From positions 96,286,001 through 96,350,000 of the forward strand of contig JBITNC010000001.1 of the NCBI GenBank assembly GCA_050084985.1: 64,000 bases of DNA. The letters are read 5' to 3'. A program made the translations under genes and the position numbers. Shown here piece by piece: positions 11,100 through 19,605 of this stretch (position 1 is the stretch's first letter; each line of letters starts with the position of its first letter). Below the pieces are notes generated by a model, which was not told where the DNA came from, searched no databases, and saw only the letters and a list, made by a program, of their open reading frames with translations. The DNA is from Nageia nagi. Lineage: Eukaryota > Pinophyta.

Positions 11100-11912
11100 A
11101 ACAACTAAAGTTGACAAAAAAATGTGAAGGGGCCAAGTGTAAGCCGCAGGGTGGTGGGAAAGCTGGGCAGGGGTGGCAGGAGAGACCAAGGCGGCAAGGA
11201 GGCCGCGGAGGAGGGCGGAGGACATGTGAGGTGCGTAGGGTGGCTGTTGACTAGCCCAATTCGTGACCAGTGCAGCCCATAAAATGGTGGCGGGACCATG
11301 CAGATGTAGTGGGCGAGGCTGGTTGGTAGCAGGCGTCGCGTGAAACAACGATGGGCAGGCCATGGAACTGGGGCTGCAGCATGCAGCGGGTTAAACAACG
11401 AGGGAGTCGACATCGAGGTCAGCCATGCAATCTGTAGTGCAGCAGGCAGTAGCCACCAAGTGGCGTATGGGTGCCTCGCTGCTCCGCCGTCATTGGTATG
11501 CCTGAAGTGGAGTGCCCCGAAGCGTCACGCACAGTGCAGGCCATGGCAGGCTAAAGAGCGGTGTGGGCAGCGTGCAGGGGAGCAAATAATGCACGAGCTG
11601 GTGCAGCGTCTTTGGGTTATGCAGGATCGGTGAGAAGGGATGCTCCCATGCATGGCGAGAAGGGAGTCATGGTGGGCATAGCCAACGAGCAGTGCAAGGT
11701 AGGAAATAGTCTGGATCAGGGAGATAGCACGTGAAAGAATTCGTAGGGCCATCGCGGTGCACAGGCGACGGGCGGGGAGGGAGAGTCTGGCAGGCGGAGC
11801 CACTAGAGGCCGCGCATGTGTGGGGTTGGAGAAGCGGTGAGTGGCGCGCGAGGAGGAGGAGCAGGCGGGCGGGAGGCACGGTCGCGCTCTGCGCATCGTT
11901 TTAACCCCCCCT
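11100..11912 (-). other. GC-rich segment in the leader of A
   Basis: About 0.8 kb of sharply GC-richer DNA sits in an AT-rich leader. Several overlapping frames are open on both strands (11525-11917 minus, 11340-11633 plus, 11105-11413 minus), as expected of GC-rich DNA, and none shows a domain I recognise. B carries unrelated sequence at the matching place, bounded by the same flanks: TTATT followed by a run of G on one side and AGTTGTTGAGCCTTAA on the other, in the sense direction. It may be a captured genomic fragment of unknown source. Confidence 0.6.
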
Positions 11913-12120
11913 GCCAAATAATGTATATGATTTTATTTAATGATCATAAAATTATTTTTATTTAATCGTGATAAATGTTTATCAATTACCCCCCATATTT
12001 AATTTATTTTGAGTTTAAATAAATTTAAAAACACAATAAAAATATATATATATATTTTTGAATATCTTAAACAGATTTAAAATATAAAAATATATATAAA
12101 TATTTGTGCTTTTAAACAAA

Positions 12121-12195
12121 TTTAAAATAAATAAATAAATATATATATATATATATAGATATATATATATTTTAACTATATTTTAAACAACAAAA

Positions 12196-12247
<52 letters not shown>

Positions 12248-12252
12248 TATAT
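12121..12252. repeat. TA dinucleotide repeats
   Basis: Two runs of alternating T and A (about 12137-12175 and 12200-12250), with short interruptions, lie in the leader of element A. They are simple-sequence DNA. Confidence 0.95.
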
Positions 12253-12823
12253 TGATCTTTGGAATATATTATTGTGCCCTTAAAAAAAATTTGTCCTCCT
12301 TTTATTTTTGGAAATGTTGATGCCTTTTGCTTAGGATCATATCAATAACTCACTAATGATAGTATATATGAGATATTTCATAACAATACATTACTACTAA
12401 CATAAAAAAAATGTTAGTATAAATATTGCAATTTTGCATCATATATGGGCATTTAATCAAATAATTGAACCAACACATACTTTTAAGTTCAATATAACAT
12501 GAACAACAAATTACAAGTGTTGTATACTAACCCTTTAAAAGAAACTATAGCAATTTAAAATTGCAAGTAACATAGAGGATTAGTAAAAAATTGCAACTTG
12601 TTAATCATAACTTAAAAAGGACTAACAGATAGCAAATAAGGTGTTAGTAGCATTATGTAATAATCAAAATAAATGACCAAATGAGGAGAATCTTTATACC
12701 TGCTCTTTAAAATTTACCTCACCAAGGGGGTGAAAGATGAGGAGTGAAGAAGGATGAACCTCCAAGATGTAGCTTCCACACCAAAAGAAGAGCTTCCACA
12801 ACAAGGAGAGCTTCCACAACAAG

Positions 12824-12835
12824 GCTCTGATACCA
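12824..12835 (-). promoter_or_regulatory. Element A primer binding site
   Basis: On minus, TGGTATCAGAGC starts 3 nt after the 5' LTR. It is complementary to the 3' end of initiator tRNA-Met, the standard primer of plant copia elements. Confidence 0.95.
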
Positions 12836-12837
12836 AT

Positions 12838-13364
12838 TGAAGGATTTGAACTAGATCTAAACAAATCCTCTAGGACCTTAGACTAGGAAACTCAAGTGTA
12901 CACAAGATAACATAATCACTCAAGATAACACATCTATAATTCTAAGAACATCATTCACATAATATGACACCAATATAATGTGGTTCCTCCCTCCTTGGGA
13001 GTACATCCACAACTAGTTCTCTTATTCTCAATCTATGTCTCTCTTACAACTATTCTCTAGCTCTCTCTCCTACACAACCAAGTAGAGTAATCTTACTCCA
13101 AGACTTAGATGTGATACAAGAGGAGAGGCCCTCTATTTATAGCTTTAGAGCACCTCCCTAACCTTCCTTTAACCCAAGGGTAAGGTTAGGGTTACATTAA
13201 ATTTATCACCAAACTTCAACCTACCAACTACCCACTTTGGTAAAGTCAAAGTCTACATATTAAAGAATTCTATTAATCTCTTAAGGTATCTACATACCTT
13301 TAAGTGATTAATTGAATTTACAAGGAGTTTAGATATTCACAATATTTCATTACAAATTCTAACA
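12838..13364 (-). repeat. Element A 5' LTR
   Basis: This 527-bp LTR reads as identical to 4491-5017. It would drive transcription on the minus strand from the TATA box at 13133-13141. The TSD GTATC follows at 13365-13369. Confidence 0.97.
13133..13141 (-). promoter_or_regulatory. TATA box of the element A 5' LTR
   Basis: TATAAATAG on minus lies about 225 bp into the LTR, a normal position for a U3 promoter. The same box is found at the matching place in B (19255-19263). Confidence 0.75.
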
Positions 13365-13369
13365 GTATC

Positions 13370-14500
13370 ACCCCATCCAATTATTGGTTCAAAGGTTGCA
13401 AGATGCACATCCTAGTAGGAGGTGTGAAAAGAGTGGTTCCCTCCATAAGCAAATGGGTGCTTCTAACTGATAGGTGGCTGGGACCAATACCTTTCCTTGA
13501 GTAGATTCATAAGTTGATATTACAAGTTATGTTGGGAGCAAGAATGTGATCGTAAATGTCCTTGAGGTGGCAGTCTAAGAGGAACCCGATTCATGGTGCA
13601 TGGAGCATTCCCTTGGTGATCCATAAGATTTTGAATGTGTTATATCTCCACATTGACCTTCTTAACATGAACAATGATCTACAACTAGCAATCGTAAAAA
13701 AATATGATACTTGTTAGCAAGAGAAAAAGAAAGAGAAGTATCTTGCTAATTGAAAGTGACTTTGTTACATGTTTTCCAAAGGTGGGAAAAAGTGCTAATA
13801 TGAAAAATATTCCATAGAATAGCTAAGCAATCAAAAAATTCTATTGGGTCGCTCAAAATAGCATGTGACGAGGAAAAGGTCCTAACCATGAAGAGACTAA
13901 AAAATGAAAGAAGCTAATTCCATATTAATTGAATCTATATATAGCTAAAAAAAGGTTGCAAAAAATCTTCCAACTCACCATATAAAATGCATATAGGATT
14001 TTTGACACCTAGATATTTTAGGCATTATCCTAATGGTAAACATTAATGTATGACACTCTAAGCAAAAAAAGATTATTTTAGTTCAATGTAAGGGGCCCAT
14101 GCCATCTTATATCAAGTGTTCCACCTAGAAGGAGATGAAATAAGATCCTATCTTTCATTTAGGGATTTACCCATTGGAACATGAAGAGAAAGCCAAGTAT
14201 ATCCAAGAAAGGCTTTATATTGTAACAAGGGAACATGCTTGGGATAAAGCTAATCAGAATATCATGGTCTCTAATAATGCCTTGATAATTTACACCAAAT
14301 AAAGAAGAGAATTTGGTTAATCACCACATCCTATGTATCTTTATCCTATGGTTTCAAATTATAGAATTGTATGAAGGTCTCCCACAAGATCTAATCCTTG
14401 GTATGAGTAGAATAGAAGTATAAAATTCAAGCAATTCCTTTTGTGAAAAATCTTTTAGCTCTTATCTACTGAACTTGGCAAAGCAATTTCCCCTACTAGG
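13370..14500 (-). other. probable LINE 3' part or unknown repeat
   Basis: This region is not recognisable on its own. It is continuous with the LINE remnant upstream (in minus sense) and has similar base composition, so it may hold the LINE's 3' end. I see no frame or domain I can name and no clear poly(A) tail. Confidence 0.35.
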
Positions 14501-16130
14501 TGATAATAGGGGACCACCAAACATTAATGGTGGAAAGACAAGCTCCTACCTTGTTATTTGAACCTTCCCAAGAGAGCCATGATTTTATATCTTGCCATTC
14601 ATTCTAAATACTTTTTGTTACAAAATAGCCTACAATTTTGATGGGAATACAATGAGAATAGATTACAAGCCAGGCCTTGCCAAACTTTCTCACCATAGGG
14701 AAAACCACAAGAGAGGCAGTGTCTAATGATAATTTTCCATGCTTCATCACATGTTAAATCTTGAATAATCTATTTGGCACATAAGGCAAAGCCTTTCTTT
14801 TGGCAATCAAACAAGCACATTCCACCACAAGCTTTAGGGAGGCAACAAATCTCCCAAGCCACTACATGGAATCCTTTTTTAACAACATATTTAACCCAGA
14901 GAAAATCTCTTAGGAGTTTTTCTAGCTTCTTGTAGCAAGCTCTAGAGGGAACCCAACAAAAAGAGTAGTATATATGAATAGAAGTTAAAACCTTGGAGTA
15001 AATTTAATACTTCCCAGCTAATGAGAGCTTTTTGAAGGATCAATAAGCTAACTTTTCTCTACTTTTGAACAACATATTGCCAAAGTTGGGTTGATGAACA
15101 TTGAAAAGAAAAGGGCCTACCCAAAAATTTAAAAGCTTCACTTGGCTTAATCCAATTCCAACGAGTGTGTCCCAACCACTTTAAGAGAGGTTTATGTGAT
15201 TATTTGTAGCATGAGTTTTTTCTCCATTGGACATTAAAACCATAAGCAATACAAAATACATCTAGGTATTTAATAGTAGTTGGAAAGGAATTTTTATCTT
15301 CCTTGATTATCAAGAAGGAATCATCAACAAAATACCCATTAATTAATTGATGTTATGAATATGGGAGAGAAATACCCCAATTTGACCTTAATTAACTTTA
15401 TACAGTAGAAGATATCCAAAAGCTTCTACAACAAGGATAAATAAGGAAGGAGTAAGAGGGAAACCTTGGTAAGTAGACTGACCAAGATGAGTGATTACAT
15501 ACTTACAATTATTTAAGGTAAGAATTGTTGAACCTAACTTGAATAGGATTTTTATTGAATTGATAAAATTTTGCCCAAATTCTATAGCCCTGAAGCATGT
15601 TGATGATAAAGTACTATTCAATTCTATCATAGGCTTTTTCAAAATTATTTTTTATAAAAAATATGCATCTTTCTCTAGACATCTATCTTATTCCATACCT
15701 TCCCAAACCACTATTTCATTAATAAGAATGTATCAACTTTAGACAAATCTAGTTTGTTCAAGCTAAATAATCAAGTGAAGAAGGGTTTTAAGCTTTAAGG
15801 CTAAGGCTTTGGCAGTTATCTTATTACTCACATCCAAAATAATAATAGGCCTCCAATTAGTGATTCCAAACTACTATTACATTATCAAGAATGTATTAAC
15901 TTTAGACAAAGCTAGTTTGTTCAGGATAAATAATCAAGTGAAGAAGGGGTTTAAGCTTTAAGGTGAAGGCTTTGGAAATAATCTTGTTACTCATATTCAT
16001 AAGAGTAATAGGCCTCCAATTGGTGATAACCTCAGGGTCTCCAACCTTAGGGATGAATTTGACATTACCTTAGTTTATAACATGGATTCTAATGAGCTAT
16101 AGTTCATTGCTTTTGAATAGACATTAAGCA
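14500..16130 (-). pseudogene. L1-like LINE reverse transcriptase remnant
   Basis: Translated on minus, the plant L1 RT order is clear. VKFIPKVGDPEVITNWRPIT (about 16040-16075) is the LIPK/NFRPISL block. FGQNFINSIKILFK and QGFPLTPSLFILVVEAFG (15420-15590) are the central RT blocks. GYFVDDSFLI near 15310-15345 is the catalytic YADD-type box with its two Asp residues kept. VFCIAYGFNVQW follows at 15215-15250, and WEICCLPKACGGMCLFD near 14800-14880 is the typical downstream GG block. Many stops and frameshifts break it. An internal 163-bp tandem duplication lies at 15701-16026. No endonuclease is visible. Confidence 0.85.
15701..16026 (-). repeat. 163-bp tandem duplication inside the LINE
   Basis: Segment 15701-15863 is repeated at 15864-16026 with moderate divergence; shared words include TAGTTTGTTCA, AATAATCAAGTGAAGAAGG and AGGCCTCCAATT. 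It duplicates an RT block (KIISKAF-like). It probably arose by unequal exchange after the LINE died. Confidence 0.85.
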
Positions 16131-16279
16131 AGTTAGGGCCCAAAATTCACTACTACAATACATGGAAATAGCGTTGGGATGGACATCATTTCTCCATTTA
16201 TTATTTTGCTCATGAGATGATGCTATTGTCAATGCTAAATGACACATTGAATATAGCATCAATATTTATATTGCTTCTA

Positions 16280-16500
16280 AAGTTATATATAGCATCAAAA
16301 ATAGATTCATTTTATGTCAAAAATAGATTCATTTTATGTCAAAAATGAACTTATTTTTATTTCATAAATAGATTCATTTTTGCATTGAAAATAGAGTCAT
16401 TTTGTGTCATAAATAAAGTCATTTTACATCGAAAAATAGTCATTTTTACATCAAAAATAAAGTCATTTTGCATTAAAAATAGATTCATTATTAGATTAGA
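16280..16500. repeat. degenerate minisatellite, about 22-bp unit
   Basis: About nine diverged copies of a unit like AAAAATAGATTCATTTTATGT lie head to tail. The surrounding DNA (16131-16620) shows no gene, apart from the repeat and an A-run at 16567-16580. Confidence 0.8.
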
Positions 16501-16619
16501 AATAGTGTTGAAATTGAACATTTGACATCATTTTGGATAGATTATAGTGTCAAAGATTAAATTATTTAAAAAAAAAAAAAGAAATCAAAATTCAAGGTGG
16601 ATTCTAATTTCTACTTTTT

Positions 16620-17283
16620 TAGTTTGTTGTAAGGATTGGTTCCCAAGTGCTTCATCATATCAAAGACTTTAAGGGCATCCTTGTTGTATCTATGAATTTA
16701 ATATCCTCCAATCATTACATTCCATGGAATTGCATCTGCATCATTCATCTTGTCAAATAATTTATGGGCCTTGTATATTCTTCCACATTTTGCATGCATG
16801 TTATAGGGGCACTCACAACCACAACATCTAATGAAAAACCATTTTCAACTACTCTTTTATGGGTTTCTATAACTTATTCTAAAGTTCCCACAATGGCACA
16901 TATTGGAAAAGGTTACAAAGTTTGGCTTTATTCTTGATAATTGCATTTTTTTTTAAGTCTCCAAGGCCTTTTTAGAAAACCATTTTGTGCATATCTTGTG
17001 ATCATTGCAGTTCATAAGACTTAGTTTTGATATGATATTTTGTCATAGTTTTGATATGATATTTTGCATTTGATGCAAAATCATTTTCAACTACTCTTTG
17101 ATGGATTTCCATACCTTGTTCTAGAGCTCCCATGGTGGCACATGTTGGAAAAATGCTCGTAAAAGTTACATAATTTGGTTTTACATCTGATAATTACATC
17201 TTCTTATTAGTCTCTAAAGCCTTTTAAGAAAACCCATTTTTTGCATATCCTACAATCATTACAGTCCATGAAACTGTCTTTGC
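16620..17283 (-). pseudogene. PPR (pentatricopeptide repeat) pseudogene, downstream part
   Basis: Minus-strand frames show at least three PPR motif blocks: TVSWTVMIVGYAKNGF (about 17225-17275), then VKPNYVTFTSIFPTCATMGA and LEQGMEIHQRVVENDF; TAMITRYAQNGF (about 16975-17015); and AIPWNVMIGGY with HKLFDKMNDA and YNKDALKVFDMM (16640-16780). These match the plant PLS-type PPR pattern, whose members bind organelle RNA. Stops and frameshifts are frequent. The gene is cut at 17283 by insertion of element E and continues at 31339-31412, where AHKLFDKVHNAK joins SWTVMI in register once E and one TSD copy are removed. Confidence 0.88.
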
Positions 17284-17801
17284 AGAGAGAAATAATGGAG
17301 CTTACTATCCATGGTTTATTGATGTCAATATATAGCCTTGGGTTCTCAACAACGAATCCACAAGGTGTACAAACTTACAAACAAGAAGTTAGAGAATTTA
17401 CTATTCTCAACAACACTATAGATCATAGCCATCTCATTCCAAGAGAAGTAGCTAAACATGTGATAACAATACTCCAAACATAGCTTAAAACATGCCTAAT
17501 ACGATAACAAACAAACCCCTAAAATATGAAGACAAAATAAACAATAACAAGAAAGTTGTTACAAAAACAAACTCATTTTGCCCGCACACTATCATTTTCT
17601 CTACACAGCGATCGACAACGATCTTATAGGATCGTCGACGATCGGGTAAATCGGTGATGATCGTAATAGTGGCGATCAGTGGCAATCGATGGCAATCAGT
17701 GGCAATCGTGGGATCGGAGGCAATCGGTGGCGATCTCTGTCATAGGTGAATTTATTCCAGAACATTGCAAAAACACATATTATGGAGTCAAAACTCTAAC
17801 A
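17284..17801 (-). repeat. Element E 3' LTR
   Basis: This 518-bp LTR pairs with 30838-31338. It has the CpG-rich GGCGATCGGT-type tandem repeat (17671-17735), here with many CG-to-CA changes. The end TGTTAGAG on minus abuts the polypurine tract. The start of the LTR also encodes the last residues of the pol frame. Confidence 0.95.
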
Positions 17802-18514
17802 TGCTCCCCCTTGATGCTGAGGGGACTAACTAGCAAGTCTCTCAGTATCATAAACTGAGTTTTGTTTACCCCTTTGGTAAATAAATCCACTATATTCTCC
17901 TTGGTGTTGATGTGTTCCAAATCAACAATCTTCTTCTCCACCATATCTCTGATGAAATGGTATTTCATATCAAAATGTTTGGACCTGCTGTGATGTACTA
18001 GATTGTTTGCAAGTTGAATTGCACTAGCATTATCACAAAATAACTTAGTAGCATCTCTTTGTTGCTCACCAAGTTCTTCAAGAATCTTTCTCAACCACAA
18101 TGCTTGGGTGCTTGCACTTGTGATTGCAATGTATTCTGCCTCTGTAGAAGATAGTGCAAATGTTGTTTGCTTCTTAGAACTCCATGTGATTAGTCCTGAT
18201 CCAATGTTGAAGTAATTTCTGGAAGTAGACTTTCTATCATCAATATTGCTTCCCCAATCTGAATCACTATAGCCAATAAGTTTCACTTTGCTTTCTTTGT
18301 AGTAATGGATGCCAAAACCAATGGTGCCTTTGATGTACCTCATGATCCTCTTGGTAGCCTTCATGTGAGTCTCAGTAGGTTCACTCATGTACCTAGAAAT
18401 AAAAGAAACAGCACATGCAATATCTAGATGAGTATTAGTGAGAAACATAAGGCTCCCAACCATACTCCTATATGTGGTGACATCTACCCTTTCACTACCA
18501 TCTTCCTTACTCAA
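17780..18514 (-). pseudogene. Element E RNase H and pol C-terminus
   Basis: A 244-residue open frame carries the connection domain (TYRSMVGSLMFLTNTHLDIA) and a full copia RNase H: GYSDSDWGSNIDDRKSTS, ITWSSKKQTTFALSSTEAEY, FCDNASAIQLANN, SKHFDMKYHFIRDMVEKKI and VDLFTKGV. The acidic residues in SDSDW, STEAEY and CDNASA are kept. It degrades the RNA strand during cDNA synthesis. The frame runs through the polypurine tract and ends at 17780-17782 inside the LTR. It is joined to the RT by a 1-nt frameshift near 18545, so it is not expressed as part of an intact polyprotein. Confidence 0.93.
17802..17813 (-). promoter_or_regulatory. Element E polypurine tract
   Basis: On minus CAAGGGGGAGCA abuts the LTR. 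It lies inside the coding frame (SIKGEH), so coding and priming functions overlap. Confidence 0.85.
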
Positions 18515-19026
18515 TAACTCCCCATGAGCAATTGGAGTAGGAACTGTTTACAATTTTCCATGCCATATTTGGACAACATATCTTTGGCATATTTGGTTTG
18601 ACAAATAAAAATTTCACTATCATTTTGATACACTTCCATACCTAGGAAATAATGCATGAGACCTAGGTCTTTCATATCAAACTCTTTCATCATAGACTCT
18701 TTAAACTCTTCATTCATCCTATCATTGCTTCCCATGTAAATCAAAATCAAATCATCTACATACAAGCATACAATCATAATATCATTACATTTTTTAAAAT
18801 AATAGAGAGTAGGCTCACTCTTGCTTTTCACAAGACCATATTGATGAAAGTATCCATCAATCCTTGAGTACCAAGCTCTAGGAGCTTGTTTGAGGCCATA
18901 CAAGGCCTTCTTCAATTTGTAGACCATGTCCTCTTTGCCTTTGATCTCAAATCCTTGAGGTTGTTGTACATATACCTCTTTTTGTATGTATCCATTCAAG
19001 AATGCACTCTTCACATCAAGATGATG
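18511..19026 (-). pseudogene. Element E reverse transcriptase, C-terminal part
   Basis: The part of E's RT beyond the B insertion starts at HHLDVKSAFLNGYIQ and continues through LYGLKQAPRAWYSRID, the catalytic CLYVDDLILIY (about 18735-18770, both Asp kept) and MHYFLGMEVYQ. The frame then slips one base near MENCKQF and stops at 18511. The upstream half is at 27809-28251. Joining across B restores the standard block RWRVHHLDVKSAFLNG, which confirms B as the interrupting insertion. Confidence 0.94.
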
Positions 19027-19031
19027 CACTC

Positions 19032-19514
19032 TGTTAGAATTTGTAATGAAATATTGTGAATATCTAAACTCCTTGTAAATTCAATTAATCACTTAAAGGA
19101 TATGTAGATACCTTAAGGGATTAATTGAATTCTTTATTATGTAGACTTTGACTTTACCAAGTGGTTAGTTGGTAGGTTAAAGTTAGGTGATACATTTATT
19201 GTAACCCTAACCTTACCCTTGGGTTAAAGGGAGGTTAGGGAGGTGCTCTCAAGCTATAAATAGAGGGTCTCTCCTCTTGTAACAAAACTAAGTTTTTGGA
19301 GTAAGATTACTCTACTAGTTGTGTAGAAGAGGAAGAGAATAGTTGTAAGAGGGGCATACTTGAGAATTGAGATACTAGTTGTGGATGTACTCCCAAGGAG
19401 GGAGGAACCACATTACACTTGTGTTATCTTGTGTGAATGGTGTTATCTTGTGTATGATTGAGTTTCCTAGTCTTAGTCCTTGAGGATTAGTTTAGATCTA
19501 GTCTAAATCCTTCA
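19032..19514 (+). repeat. Element B 5' LTR
   Basis: This LTR runs TG to CA over 483 bp. It has the inverted arms CCCTAACC (19205-19212) and GGTTAGGG (19233-19240), with the TATA box at 19255-19263 shortly after. It is shorter than the A LTR but clearly related to it. Confidence 0.96.
19255..19263 (+). promoter_or_regulatory. TATA box of the element B 5' LTR
   Basis: TATAAATAG lies 15 nt after the U3 inverted arms. It is matched in the 3' LTR at 27545-27553 and in all A-family LTRs. Confidence 0.75.
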
Positions 19515-19516
19515 AT

Positions 19517-19528
19517 TGGTATCAGAGC
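19517..19528 (+). promoter_or_regulatory. Element B primer binding site
   Basis: TGGTATCAGAGC, complementary to the initiator tRNA-Met 3' end, lies 2 nt after the LTR. Confidence 0.95.
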
Positions 19529-19605
19529 TTGGTGTGGAAGCTCTTCTTCTTGGTGTGGAAGCTCTTCTTCTTGGTGTAGAAGCTCTTTTTGGTGTTGAAG
19601 CTCTT
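19524..19605 (+). repeat. short tandem repeats starting in the primer site of B
   Basis: About four copies of an 18-21 nt unit (AGCTCTTCTTCTTGGTGTGGA and variants). The first overlaps the AGAGC end of the primer site. Element A has three such units at 12762-12828 on minus. Confidence 0.85.

Larger units (their letters stand above)
9771..12823 (-). other. Element A untranslated leader (about 3 kb)
   Basis: This is unusually long for a copia leader. From the primer site toward gag it holds short GGAAGCTCT-type repeats (12762-12828), AT-rich DNA with TA repeats, a GC-rich segment (11100-11910), AT-rich DNA with many TTAAGT/ATGCAT words, and a segment (about 9850-10470) well conserved with B at 21830-22470. 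Short open frames on both strands (for example 9904-10119) are not kept between A and B; their frames shift, so I do not call genes. Some other function, such as RNA packaging or translation control, is possible. Confidence 0.85.
4491..13364 (-). mobile_element. Element A: complete Ty1/copia LTR retrotransposon (non-autonomous)
   Basis: Two 527-bp LTRs (4491-5017 and 12838-13364) start TG and end CA and read as identical by eye. They are flanked by the 5-bp target duplication GTATC at 4486-4490 and 13365-13369. Inside the right LTR (the 5' LTR) is a tRNA-iMet primer site; next to the left LTR is a polypurine tract. Read on minus, the order is LTR, 3-kb leader, gag, protease, integrase, RT, RNase H (copia order), 3' region, LTR. 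Length is 8874 bp. The coding region has several stops and a frameshift, so the element cannot make its own enzymes although it looks young. Confidence 0.97.

Noticed and set aside
11525-11917. 130-codon minus-strand frame in GC-rich DNA, as a gene
   Set aside because: Several frames on both strands are open here, as GC-rich DNA gives by chance; no domain is recognisable and the matching place in B holds unrelated sequence.
12121-12252. TA-rich tract as an origin or matrix attachment site
   Set aside because: Simple microsatellite in a retrotransposon leader; no further evidence.
17485-17685. 66-codon frame with a hydrophobic stretch
   Set aside because: It lies wholly within the E LTR and the repeat tract; the partner LTR does not keep it.
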